DNA from: an uncultured Paracoccaceae bacterium
GTDB lineage: Bacteria; Pseudomonadota; Alphaproteobacteria; Rhodobacterales; Rhodobacteraceae
Assembly: GCA_958439195.1 (NCBI GenBank)
Contig: OY288157.1
Span: forward strand, 248,001 to 312,000
Direction of reading: 5' to 3'
Length of the DNA stretch: 64,000 nucleotides
Position numbers and translations under genes: made by a program. Below are positions 34,329-42,169 of this stretch, piece by piece. Position 1 is the stretch's first letter. Every line of letters begins with the position of its first letter. The notes under the pieces were generated by a model, which saw nothing but the letters and a program-made list of their open reading frames with translations, searched no databases and had not been told where the DNA came from.

Positions 34329-34543
34329 TTCTCGCGAAGAGATTTCAGCAGAATTCAGTGGATATCAATAAGAGCTATTTTTCAGAGCTTTACGGCGCTG
34401 TCCTGAGGTCGATTAAGAACAATCGGGTTGCATAGAGTGCGGTTAAGTTCAATCATTTTCGGAGAGTTGGTTGGCTATGCAGATTTTCGGGGCCACGTTC
34501 GAATCCCGGAGAACGCGGTAGCCGGTGGTCGGAAGAGTGCGAG

Positions 34544-35374
34544 TTGCCGAAACGTGCCAAGGAATTGTCTGCCATCGAAATCCGCCGGGCATCGCACCCA
34601 GGCAAGCCGGATCAGAACATCTGGATAGCCGCCGGGGGCGTGTCGGGCCTCCTCCTCCAAATCAGCCCGCAACAAGCGAAGTCTTGGCTTCTGCGAACCA
34701 CCATCGGTGGCCATCGCCGGGGGATAGGTCTAGGCCCCTACCCCGAGGTCGGCCTTGCCGAGGCGCGGGAACGGGCGCGAGAGGCCAAGGCGAAGATAGC
34801 CGAGGGGATTGACCCCGTGGAGGCAAGACGCGCCGCCCGCGCCGCGTTGGCGGCGGCGCAACGGCGCGGCCTGAAATTCTCCGATGCGCTGGATCGTTGG
34901 ATCGAGGCCAAGGGGCCGCAGATCGGGAACGAAAAGGCGGTCAAGTATCTGCGGTCTTCCTTCGCCTCCTACGTCATGGCCGAGATCGGCGGCATGCCGG
35001 TGCATGAGGTCGCGACACAGGACGTCCTCCGCGTCCTGCAGCCGATTTGGGAGGAGAAGCCGGAGGTAGCGCGTAAAATTAGAATGAGGATGGAGGCCAT
35101 CCTGTCATGTGCCGCCGTGGCCGGGCATCGCCCCCATGATCAGCCGAACTCGGCGCGGTGGCGCGGCAACCTCGCCGAACTCCTCCCCGCCCATGACAAG
35201 GTGACGTCGAAGGTCAATCAGCCGACGGTCGCGCAAGCAGAGCTTGCCGCATGGTGGGCCGCCCTATATTCCCAAAGCGGCGCGGGGTCGGGTCGTGCTG
35301 ATCGACGCGACGCGCGGGGCGGCACGATATTTCGAAGATCAGGCCAAAAGGGCGGCGGATCGGGTCGAGGATGA
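34544..35374 (+). pseudogene. Truncated tyrosine integrase (DUF4102/P4-type)
   Basis: 276 codons from a TTG with GGAAGAG upstream. Residues about 1-85 are the arm-binding DUF4102 domain (PKRAKELSAIEIRRASHPG, GLGPYPEVGLAEARERARE). Residues about 110-240 are the core-binding domain, ending at AQAELAAWWAAL. The catalytic domain with its Arg-His-Arg-Tyr residues is missing, and the last 35 codons are unrelated. A deletion has fused the gene to the end of another. It cannot recombine DNA as it stands. Confidence 0.8.
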
Positions 35375-35660
35375 AAGCAGCGTCCGCTACCGCAACATCA
35401 GGGCAGAAGAGATCGACGGCCGCAATGCCCGCACCTTTGCCGCCCTGATCGAACGGGCCGAGGCCGTGGAGGCGATGGAGATCGTCGTCAAGGAGGCCGA
35501 GGCCGAGTTGCGGCGCGTCGTGGCTGGCATGCCTGCTGAGGTCAGGGGCGAGGCTACCAACGCCATTGCCGAGGCCGTGGATCGGATCGGCAAGCGGTTC
35601 GAAGACCTCTCCGCCGCGCTGGCCTCTGGCAACTTCGACCGCTACGAGAAGGCGCGGTGA
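35244..35660 (+). CDS. Hypothetical protein, possible 3' fragment joined at the integrase deletion
   Basis: A frame of up to 138 codons whose coding-like part starts around 35275 (RVVLIDATRGAARYFEDQ) and is rich in charged helices (VEAMEIVVKEAEAELRRVVAG). I recognise no family. It overlaps the unrelated tail of the integrase frame, so it is probably the C-terminal end of a gene whose front was lost in the same deletion, kept open to its natural stop. It may be translated from a TTG or not at all. Followed 1 base later by the next gene. Confidence 0.45.
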   Translation: MPHGGPPYIPKAARGRVVLIDATRGAARYFEDQAKRAADRVEDESSVRYRNIRAEEIDGRNARTFAALIERAEAVEAMEIVVKEAEAELRRVVAGMPAEVRGEATNAIAEAVDRIGKRFEDLSAALASGNFDRYEKAR

Positions 35661-35661
35661 C

Positions 35662-35967
35662 ATGACACGACACGCCGCACCATCGAACACGCCCGCCCGC
35701 GCCTCAGGCGGGCCGAGGAAGGCCCGCAAGGGGGCGGCGCTGGACAAGCGTGTCCGCCGGATCGAAGGCCGGTTGCGCGACCGGCTGACGAAGATGTTCC
35801 CCCAGGTCGATATCCGCGACCTGATCCTAGACCTTCGTCCCCTGATCCACGAACTCGCCCGCGACGGGCTGGATGATCACGACGCCCTATTCCGCCGTGC
35901 GCAGGCCGAACCGCGCTTTCGTGACCTGATCGCCGGGATCGTCGAAGGCTTGGCGCGGCGGGCCTGA
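35662..35967 (+). CDS. Hypothetical protein, 101 residues
   Basis: Starts one base after the stop of the fragment before it. Basic N-terminus (MTRHAAPSNTPARASGGPRKARKGAALDKRVRRIEGRLRDRL), then LTKMFPQVDIRDLILDLRPLIHELARDGLDDHDALFRRAQAEPRF, helical and acidic. No family recognised. The basic head could bind nucleic acid; inference only. Confidence 0.6.
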   Translation: MTRHAAPSNTPARASGGPRKARKGAALDKRVRRIEGRLRDRLTKMFPQVDIRDLILDLRPLIHELARDGLDDHDALFRRAQAEPRFRDLIAGIVEGLARRA

Positions 35968-36033
35968 TCCTGATGTTGCCACATCATCGACTGCAAGGCA
36001 GACTTACGATCTGTCTTGGATTGAGGGTTGCCT

Positions 36034-36870
36034 ATGTTCCGTGTCTTTACCCGCCTCTTTGGCGCTGACAAAGCGCCCTCTGCAAAGCAGCGCGCTTTGC
36101 CCGTCGCCGCAGCGAAACCGACCGGGTCGCCAAAGGTCGGTATGACCATGGCGAAACCAGCGACCATCGAACCGACGGAACCGGGCGCGCGGGTCGCTTG
36201 GCGGGTAGGGTCATATCCCATGAAAGCGGTTGGCGAGAGCCATTACCAGACCGCCCTACTGTCGATTTGTAGGGGTTATCGTCGCGACAGCCAGGAAGTC
36301 GAGTGCGATGCCGAGATCAGGCGGGAACCGTCGAACCCATTTGATACGAACGCCGTGGCGGTATGGATTGACGGGCGGCAGGTAGGATACCTGAGCGCGG
36401 ATGACGCGGTCAGGGTTGCTGCGCAAATGGATGCCGAAGGCGTTGTGCTTTCGGCATGCGGTGCCAAAATCAAGGGCGGTTGGCGGACCAACCAGTATGA
36501 CGCCGGGCACTTCGGAGTTCGGCTCGCTATCCCGATGCGCGGATGGATAGATTTCGGGATCGGGGCCAAACCCCCGGCCCCTGCGACTAGGGTGACCTCG
36601 TCGCCTCGCCCCGAACCCGCGCCGGATGGTCCCCTCTCCGGGCATTGGGTGGTTGTCATGGGGGCGCCGTCGACGGGAGACCTCGCCGTCGAACTGGCGG
36701 CGGCCGGGGCGCGGATCATGGCGGGCGTGGGCAAGTCGACAACCCTCTTGATCGTCGCCGAGGAGAAACCCTTCCCACCGGGAACTATGGCCAGCGCGAC
36801 CTATAGGAAAGCCGAGGCGCTAGGCATCCTGATCATGTCCGCCTCAGAGGCAAGGGCGATGATGATCTGA
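36034..36870 (+). CDS. HIRAN-BRCT two-domain protein
   Basis: 278 residues from ATG 36034 with GAGGG 6 bases upstream. Residues about 65-165 form a HIRAN domain, including REPSNPFDTNAVAVWIDG and QVGYLSADD, the HIRAN core that in eukaryotic HLTF/Rad5 binds DNA 3' ends at stalled forks. A Pro-rich linker (about 180-200) leads to a BRCT domain at about 200-277, with LSGHWVVVMG, TTLLIVAEE and KAEALGILIMSASEA, as in bacterial NAD-dependent DNA ligase. No enzymatic motif is seen, so it is a DNA-end or complex-binding adaptor at best. A role in defence, repair or element maintenance is inference from its location in a mobile island. Confidence 0.75.
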   Translation: MFRVFTRLFGADKAPSAKQRALPVAAAKPTGSPKVGMTMAKPATIEPTEPGARVAWRVGSYPMKAVGESHYQTALLSICRGYRRDSQEVECDAEIRREPSNPFDTNAVAVWIDGRQVGYLSADDAVRVAAQMDAEGVVLSACGAKIKGGWRTNQYDAGHFGVRLAIPMRGWIDFGIGAKPPAPATRVTSSPRPEPAPDGPLSGHWVVVMGAPSTGDLAVELAAAGARIMAGVGKSTTLLIVAEEKPFPPGTMASATYRKAEALGILIMSASEARAMMI

Positions 36871-36980
36871 GGCTTCCTTCTGGAAGGCCGGGGTATCTGA
36901 CGCCACCCTTCGGGCCTTCTCCACTCGCCGGGCGCGGGCTACAATCGTGTTTCCCCCTCCCCCACACATAGGCCGCACCC

Positions 36981-37506
36981 GTGACCCAGCACACCGCCGC
37001 GCAGCACCTCGCCCGAGGCGCACCCATTGCCGCCCCCTCCACCCCGTCTTGGACGCCGAAGATCGTTGGGGGAGCAGTTGGTCGCGGCGATGCGCTGGAC
37101 CCTTTCGCAGGGGCCGGTGGGTCCGCGTGGCGTCAGCCACGTCCGCCTCCCTTTCGCCGCGACCTTCGACGATCATCTTGACGAGGGGTGGGGCTTACCT
37201 GAGGCGGCCGATGACGACCGGGGCGAGGATCGTCCGCTCAAGTTGATGCTGCCCCCGGCGGTCGTATCCCGCCATCGCGCGGCGCTGGAATGGCCCGCAA
37301 CCTACCTAGCCGCCGAGCATGTCACATCGGCCCGTATGCTGGGCCTATGGGTGGCCTGCAAGGCGGAGAAACGATCATTCGACGGGGCGGTGAAGGCGCG
37401 GGGCGGGATCGTCCGCGCGCATGCCTACCGATACCGCGACAAGGGCCTGACTCTGATCAGCATCGGCCTCGCCCGCGACGGGGTGGCGGTTGAGGTCTTC
37501 GCATAG
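36981..37506 (+). pseudogene. Frameshifted hypothetical gene of the island
   Basis: A GTG-started frame (VTQHTAAQHLARGAPIAAP) runs to TPKIVG around 37068; a frame one base over continues as EQLVAAMRWTLSQGPVG to the stop at 37504-37506, with the helical end AARGG...VEVFA-like text. The join sits in a run of five G at 37068-37072; deleting one G would give one open frame of about 174 codons. It may be an old frameshift or a sequencing error. No family recognised; the protein part after the shift is well-formed, so it may still be translated from a start at 37027 or 37087. Confidence 0.5.
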
Positions 37507-37544
37507 GCTTGGCGAGGGGCAAGCCGCCGGTGTAGCCTGTCCCC

Positions 37545-37617
37545 CTGTCCGTGGGCGAATTGGTTAAGCCATATGGTCTCTGGCCTAGGATTGGAGGTTC
37601 GAGTCCTCCCGGACAGA
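37545..37617 (+). tRNA. tRNA-like element, degenerate anticodon arm
   Basis: 73 bases. The 7-bp acceptor stem CTGTCCG/CGGACAG and T arm GGAGG-TTCGAGT-CCTCC are perfect, and the D arm has AATTGGTTAA with GG. The anticodon stem has only its two inner pairs (with a G-T at the outside), and position 33 would be C where all tRNAs have U; the nominal anticodon would be TCT. No CCA is encoded. It is likely a decayed or unusual island-borne tRNA. Confidence 0.45.
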
Positions 37618-37724
37618 TCAAGGGGCGAGCCGGTTGATCCGGCCCGCCCCCTCTATCATATCGGCGCTGATCAGCGGTTGTTCAGCATTTCGTCGTAGAG
37701 GTCCGCCCCCTCGCTGATCATTTG

Positions 37725-38060
37725 TTACAAGAACTGCAAATCATCGTCGCAGAAGGTATCCGTCGCCCATACCTTGCAGCCTTCTCGATAGAGCATGGTG
37801 GCCCGACACTTCATCGCGACTTCGGGCATGGTCGTTGCATCATGCCGCATGACGTCCTGCCACGCCTCCTGAAACTCCTCCCGAAGTTCGTCAATATCGG
37901 GATCCATTTCCAACATGGCGGCCACCTTAAGGAAGCCGATCATGTCTTTCGCGACCGCACCGCCACCCTCATCCGCCATGTCCCGCAGAGCATCAATCTC
38001 GGACAGAAGATCGGAAACCGCCGCCCGCACCTTCTTCGCCGTCATCGCCATATCGTTCAT
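37725..38060 (-). CDS. Hypothetical protein, possibly shortened by a nonsense codon
   Basis: 111 residues from the ATG at 38060 (AAAGGGTGA upstream). Alpha-helical: VRAAVSDLLSEIDALRDMADEGGG, GFLKVAAMLEMDPDIDELREEFQEAW. No family recognised. The stop TAA is followed in the same frame by 17 more codons (MISEGADLYDEMLNNR) before the next stop, which continue the acidic helical style, so the TAA may be a recent nonsense change. It is preceded by a cluster of palindromic repeats, likely its operator. Confidence 0.6.
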   Translation of the reverse strand: MNDMAMTAKKVRAAVSDLLSEIDALRDMADEGGGAVAKDMIGFLKVAAMLEMDPDIDELREEFQEAWQDVMRHDATTMPEVAMKCRATMLYREGCKVWATDTFCDDDLQFL

Positions 38061-38434
38061 TTTGTCACCCTTTACTGTTGCACTGTCCTGCAACCATGCG
38101 GCGCGGCTGAAAATCTGTCAAATCATTGTTTTTGTGATAAAATATCCAACATTTCGCCCCCTGATATTGGATGAAATCCGACATTCTCCCCGGATCGGGC
38201 GGATACGGGGCGAGGGTGTTGGAGATAATCCAACATCGTGTTGGAGGGCATCCAACATCTGCGGCGGGAATCGACCAAAAGGGGCGCGGGATGCGACGGC
38301 CTGTCGCGCCTCAAGCGCATCTGGGGCGGATACTGCCCCCGTTTCCTACCATTTTCAGGTTGGCACGTTCATTGGCCAGCGGCTCCGATCCGGCCCGCGC
38401 CGTCTCAATGAAATCAAGCGGTTATGGGAAGTTT
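38061..38434. other. Promoter and repeat region of the island's minus-strand gene
   Basis: About 370 bases without a supported gene. Contains TTGACA (about 38116-38121, minus) and four or more copies of a TCCAACA/TGTTGGA half-site (see next entry). An open plus frame at 38171-38449 was judged non-coding. Confidence 0.6.
38141..38257. promoter_or_regulatory. Cluster of TGTTGGA/TCCAACA palindromes, operator-like
   Basis: TGTTGGA, 5 bases, TCCAACA at 38217-38235, repeated after a 3-base gap at 38239-38257; single half-sites at 38145-38151 (TCCAACA) and 38164-38171 (ATATTGGA). Two identical inverted repeats with the same arm and spacing are what a dimeric DNA-binding protein's tandem operator looks like. 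They lie upstream of the minus-strand gene starting at 38060; the regulator is unknown. Confidence 0.65.
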
Positions 38435-38511
38435 TGGCGCACCCAATAGGATTCGAACCTATGACCTCTGCCTTCGGAGGGCAGCACTCTATCCAGCTGA
38501 GCTATGGGTGC
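38435..38511 (-). tRNA. tRNA-Arg (anticodon CCG)
   Basis: 77 bases with encoded CCA. Acceptor GCACCCA/TGGGTGC, D arm GCTCAGCTGGATAGAGT, anticodon stem CTGCC/GGCAG with loop CTCCGAA (anticodon CCG, U33, A37), T arm ATAGG-TTCGAAT-CCTAT. Its 3' end, including CCA, is the right-hand 14-bp att repeat of the island. Confidence 0.96.
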
Positions 38512-38556
38512 GCGCTTGGGATTTGGATTACCGAAACCCTGCGCCACATGCAACGG

Positions 38557-39780
38557 CTAACCGTTGAAAAGTTCATTCGCCAGTTCCAGCGCTGAAATCA
38601 GCGCATCGACCTCGGCCTTGGTGTTGTACAATCCGAACGACGCCCGGCATGTGGCACCGACGCCCATGTGTTCCATCAACGGCATCGCGCAATGCGTTCC
38701 CGCCCGCACCGCCACACCACGCTTGTCAAGGATGGTGGATATGTCATGCGCATGGGCCGCACCAGCCATCGTGAACGAAAAGATCGCCCCCTTGGTTTCC
38801 GAATTTCCCTGCACATTCAACCAGTTCAACCCCGCAAGCCGCGCCCTTGCATAATCCCGCAAATCCCGCTCGTGCGCGGCGATGTTCGCCATCCCCAGAC
38901 CCATCATATAGTCCAGCGCCACGCCCATGCCGATCTGCGCCACAATGGACGGTGTCCCCGCCTCAAACTTCATCGGCGGATCATTATACGTCACGGCATC
39001 GCGGCCCACATCGCGGATCATGTCGCCGCCGCCAAGGAACGGCCGCATCTCTTCCATCCGTTCCCGCCGGATGAAGATCGCCCCAGAACCGCTTGGTCCA
39101 TATAGTTTATGGCCCGTCACAGCATAGAAATCGCAACCGATCGCCTGCACATCGACGGGCATATGCACCGCCGCTTGGCTGCCATCCACCAACACCGGCA
39201 CGCCCTTCTCACGCGCGCCCGCACAGATCGCCGCCACATCCACCACCGTGCCCAGCACGTTGGACATATGCGTCACCGCCACCAGCTTCGTGCGCGGCCC
39301 GATCGCATCAATCACCGCCTGCGGATCCAGATCGCCGTTGGCGTCACAATCCACCCATTTCAGCACCACCCCCTGCCGTTCCCGCAGGAAATGCCACGGC
39401 ACGATGTTGGCGTGATGCTCCATGATTGACAGAACAATCTCATCCCCCGCCTGCAACCGCGGCGCGGCCCAGGCATAAGACACCAGATTGATCCCCTCGG
39501 TCGTGCCGGAATTGAACACGATCTCATCCGGATCGCCTGCGTTCAGGAACCGCGCAACGATCCCCCGCACCGCTTCATACTTCTCGGTCGCCAGGTTTGA
39601 AAGGTAATGCAAACCACGGTGAACATTGGCATATTCCATCGAATAGGCCTGCGTTATCGCGTCGATCACCACCTGCGGTTTTTGCGCACTTGCCCCATTG
39701 TCCAGATAGACCAGCGGCTTGCCATTCACCTGCCGCGCAAGGATCGGGAAATCGGCCCGGACCTGTTCCACATCATACAT
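38557..39780 (-). CDS. sufS: Cysteine desulfurase SufS
   Basis: 407 residues. PLP enzyme supplying sulfur for iron-sulfur clusters. PLP lysine in GHKLYGPSGSG, active-site cysteine in GTHCAMPLMEHM, and the N-terminal MYDVEQVRADFPILARQVNGKPLVYLDNGASAQ. The start at 39780 is set by this family N-terminus. Last gene of the suf operon, followed by tRNA-Arg. Confidence 0.97.
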   Translation of the reverse strand: MYDVEQVRADFPILARQVNGKPLVYLDNGASAQKPQVVIDAITQAYSMEYANVHRGLHYLSNLATEKYEAVRGIVARFLNAGDPDEIVFNSGTTEGINLVSYAWAAPRLQAGDEIVLSIMEHHANIVPWHFLRERQGVVLKWVDCDANGDLDPQAVIDAIGPRTKLVAVTHMSNVLGTVVDVAAICAGAREKGVPVLVDGSQAAVHMPVDVQAIGCDFYAVTGHKLYGPSGSGAIFIRRERMEEMRPFLGGGDMIRDVGRDAVTYNDPPMKFEAGTPSIVAQIGMGVALDYMMGLGMANIAAHERDLRDYARARLAGLNWLNVQGNSETKGAIFSFTMAGAAHAHDISTILDKRGVAVRAGTHCAMPLMEHMGVGATCRASFGLYNTKAEVDALISALELANELFNG

Positions 39781-39782
39781 GT

Positions 39783-40367
39783 TCAGAACCCGACCCCCAG
39801 CATCATCAAAAGCACGCTCATGCCCAGAACCGCTGCAACGAACGTCACGATAATACCCAGAAACACCAAACCCAGCGACCGGAACCCGTGCATTTCCGCG
39901 ACGAAATTCACCAACAGCCACAGGAAAAGCAGCACCGCGCCAATTTCAACAATCGGGGCAATGACCGGTAAAACCACGATCAGCACCAGTTGCAGCGCCA
40001 CCATCAGCAACTGGATGAACTGCAACCACGCAACCAGGATCACCGCATCCGCCAGCTCCCCCTTGCCGCCGCGCCACCGCCCTACCGAAAAGGCCAAAAG
40101 CGCCGTCAGCACCATCCCGATGGCCACCATCCCGGCCCAGAAGAATGGCCCCACCGGGCGCAACTCTGCACCATCCGGCCCCACCGCAGGCGGCAACATC
40201 GCGGCCATCGCCTGCATCAGAAAAGCCGACAGCACCGCCATCAACGCCACCGCCGCCCAGCGTGCCTGCAACGGCAGCGGCAGGCGCAGCACAACCTGCG
40301 CCGCCTGCCGGGGTTGCGCAAAGGTCAACCGCACCAGCCCGGCCACATTTCCCAGCGTCATTTCCAT
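39783..40367 (-). CDS. YIP1 family membrane protein
   Basis: 194 residues, five membrane segments, with AVLSAFLMQAMAAMLPP, AMVAIGMVLTALLAFSVG and LVLIVVLPVIAPIVEIGAVLLFLWLLVNFVAEMHGF, the Yip1-like pattern. Function unknown. A second YIP1 gene precedes it, overlapping by 10 bases, and sufS follows 2 bases later. The start is ATG 40367; ATG 40361 (ATGA overlap) is the alternative. Confidence 0.85.
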   Translation of the reverse strand: MEMTLGNVAGLVRLTFAQPRQAAQVVLRLPLPLQARWAAVALMAVLSAFLMQAMAAMLPPAVGPDGAELRPVGPFFWAGMVAIGMVLTALLAFSVGRWRGGKGELADAVILVAWLQFIQLLMVALQLVLIVVLPVIAPIVEIGAVLLFLWLLVNFVAEMHGFRSLGLVFLGIIVTFVAAVLGMSVLLMMLGVGF

Positions 40368-40882
40368 GGCTTTTCCGCCTCGATCAGCATGTTGATCCAC
40401 AGATACAGAAAACCGCCAAAGACCCCAAGCCCCACCACTGTCGCAGCCGTGCCATCACCGATGAACCCTGCGACCAAGCCTTGGAACAACATCACCGGTG
40501 TGGTGCAAAGAAGCGCCCAGAACAGGGCGATCCGCGCGCCATATCCCGTCCCCCTGCCCCCGAACAGCCGCGCCACAAGATGGCTGATGGCCGCCAGCAC
40601 ATAAAACACCAGCGGCGCCACAAAGATCAGCGCAAACAGACGTGATCCCATCAACGCCTGCAAACCGGGAACCTGATCCGGCGGTGTTCCCGCAGCCTCG
40701 GCCGCGATCTGCGCCAGATGTGCCTCACGCGCCAGCCCCGGCCATTGCGCCACAAAGATCAACGCACAAGCCCCCATCACCGTGGCAATCGCCCGATCCT
40801 CGCGCGGGCCATCGGCCAGCTTGCGCGCAATCGCCGCCCGTGGCCTTCGCCAGCTTGCCAGAATATCTGGAACAACCGGCAT
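40358..40882 (-). CDS. YIP1 family membrane protein
   Basis: 174 residues with membrane segments around IATVMGACALIFVAQW, LFALIFVAPLVFYVLAAISHLVARLFGG and VVGLGVFGGFLYLWINMLIEAE. It abuts the sufD stop directly and overlaps its YIP1 neighbour, so both are transcribed with suf. Why two YIP1 genes sit in the iron-sulfur operon is unknown; membrane tethering of the machinery is speculation. Confidence 0.83.
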   Translation of the reverse strand: MPVVPDILASWRRPRAAIARKLADGPREDRAIATVMGACALIFVAQWPGLAREAHLAQIAAEAAGTPPDQVPGLQALMGSRLFALIFVAPLVFYVLAAISHLVARLFGGRGTGYGARIALFWALLCTTPVMLFQGLVAGFIGDGTAATVVGLGVFGGFLYLWINMLIEAEKPWK

Positions 40883-42169
40883 TTAATGCTCGTGCCGGGT
40901 AAGCCAGCCTTCCAGACGCGCCCGAATATCCTCGGCTATCGCCTCATCCTCGATCTCGCCGATGGCTTCGGCCAGAAAGGCCAACACCAACAACGATTGC
41001 GCCACCCGCTCCGGCACACCGCGCGACCGCAGATAGAACAGCGCCACCTCGTCAATCGCGCCCGATGTGGACCCGTGCGAACATTTCACGTCATCGGCGT
41101 AAATCTCCAGCTCCGGCTTGGCCAGAAACTGGCTATCCCCGTCCAGAAGCAACGCTTGGCTGATCTGATAGCCGTCTGTCTTTTGCGCGCCCTGCTTCAC
41201 TAGGATCTTGCCCTGAAACACGCCCACCGCACCGTTCATCAGCACCTTCTTGAACACCTGGCGGCTTTCGCACCGCAGCCCGGCATGGGTCACGAACACC
41301 GTATCGTCATGGTGGAAATCGCCATCCCCCACGGCCGCGCCCGCAACATGGGCCACAGCGTCATCGCCTGCCAGTTCCAGCACCGCCTCATTGCGCGTCA
41401 GCACACCATTGGCCGTCACGGTGAAAGACTTGAATGCCGCCCCGGCCCCCACCCGCGCAAACAGATGGGTCACGGCGCGGCGCTGATGATCGCGCCCCTG
41501 CGACCGGATATGGTGGAACCGCGCACCCGCGCCGACCTCAACTTCCATCACGCCGGAAAACCGCGCGGCCGCAGGACCATTTTCCAGAACCGTCAGCTCG
41601 GCACCATCCTCCAACTTCACAACATGGTGCAGGATCACATCGGAACGGTCTGAACTATGGTGATAAATCAGCGAAACGGGACGCGCCGCCCTGCCCGTCA
41701 CCCGGATCATCACCCCATCCGTCGCAAAGGCCGAATTCAGCGCCGCCAAAGGCCGCTCCACCGGCTTCTGCCCGCGCGCCTCCAGCACCCCATACAGATC
41801 GCGCGCCCAATGGATGTCGGCCCCGCCCGCCTGCGCCAGCCGTTCAATCTCTACCCCCGACAGCGTCAGGTCATCCGACGCTGCCGCATCAAAGACACCA
41901 TCGACAAAGACCACCTTCAGCCGGTCGATGCCGTCAAACACCATTGCCTCATCGCCCGCATCGAACAGCGCCGCCTGCGGCGCATCCACCGCCGTCAGGC
42001 TGGTCGGGTCGGTATAACGCCAGTATTCATCGCGCTTTCCCGGCAACCCCATCGCCGTCAGCCGTGCCAAAGCCTCGGCCCGCGCCGCGCCCAGCCACCC
42101 CTCACGGCGGAAGGACAGCCCCGCAATCCGCGCGGCCAACTGATCCTGCTTGGCCTGAACCAATGCCAT
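40883..42169 (-). CDS. sufD: Fe-S cluster scaffold complex subunit SufD
   Basis: 428 residues. Partner of SufB and SufC in the SufBC2D scaffold. Beta-helical SufBD core with GEMDLTVLENG-like strands, SHGSTSGAIDEVALFYLRSRG and the C-terminal LVLAFLAEAIGEIEDEAIAEDIRARLE helix. Start ATG 42169 overlaps the sufC stop by one base (TGATG). Confidence 0.95.
   Translation of the reverse strand: MALVQAKQDQLAARIAGLSFRREGWLGAARAEALARLTAMGLPGKRDEYWRYTDPTSLTAVDAPQAALFDAGDEAMVFDGIDRLKVVFVDGVFDAAASDDLTLSGVEIERLAQAGGADIHWARDLYGVLEARGQKPVERPLAALNSAFATDGVMIRVTGRAARPVSLIYHHSSDRSDVILHHVVKLEDGAELTVLENGPAAARFSGVMEVEVGAGARFHHIRSQGRDHQRRAVTHLFARVGAGAAFKSFTVTANGVLTRNEAVLELAGDDAVAHVAGAAVGDGDFHHDDTVFVTHAGLRCESRQVFKKVLMNGAVGVFQGKILVKQGAQKTDGYQISQALLLDGDSQFLAKPELEIYADDVKCSHGSTSGAIDEVALFYLRSRGVPERVAQSLLVLAFLAEAIGEIEDEAIAEDIRARLEGWLTRHEH

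Larger units (their letters stand above)
34315..38448. mobile_element. Genomic island at tRNA-Arg(CCG), about 4.1 kb
   Basis: Bounded by the 14-bp repeat at both ends, one copy being the intact tRNA 3' end. Holds an integrase missing its catalytic part, small unknown genes, a HIRAN-BRCT protein, a tRNA-like element and a minus-strand gene with operator-like repeats. The integrase is disabled, so the island is probably fixed. Most of its genes have no counterparts I recognise in the core set, and the plus-strand GGGTAGGG at 36203 runs opposite to the expected KOPS polarity, both consistent with foreign origin. Confidence 0.65.

Noticed and set aside
34470..34510. Second tRNA remnant (GTTCGAATCCCG) near the integrase
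   Set aside because: A T-loop-like GTTCGAATC is present, but neither stem nor acceptor pairs can be drawn; probably chance or very old decay.
36034..36870. Firm anti-phage defence assignment for the HIRAN-BRCT gene
   Set aside because: No nuclease, helicase, toxin or known defence partner in the island; a defence role is only one of several readings.
38141..38257. CRISPR-like array
   Set aside because: Only two full units, 7-bp arms and 3 to 5-base spacers; no spacers of CRISPR length and no cas genes.
38171..38449. Plus-strand frame of 92 codons in the repeat region before tRNA-Arg
   Set aside because: It runs through palindromic operator repeats and into the tRNA; no family or ribosome binding site.
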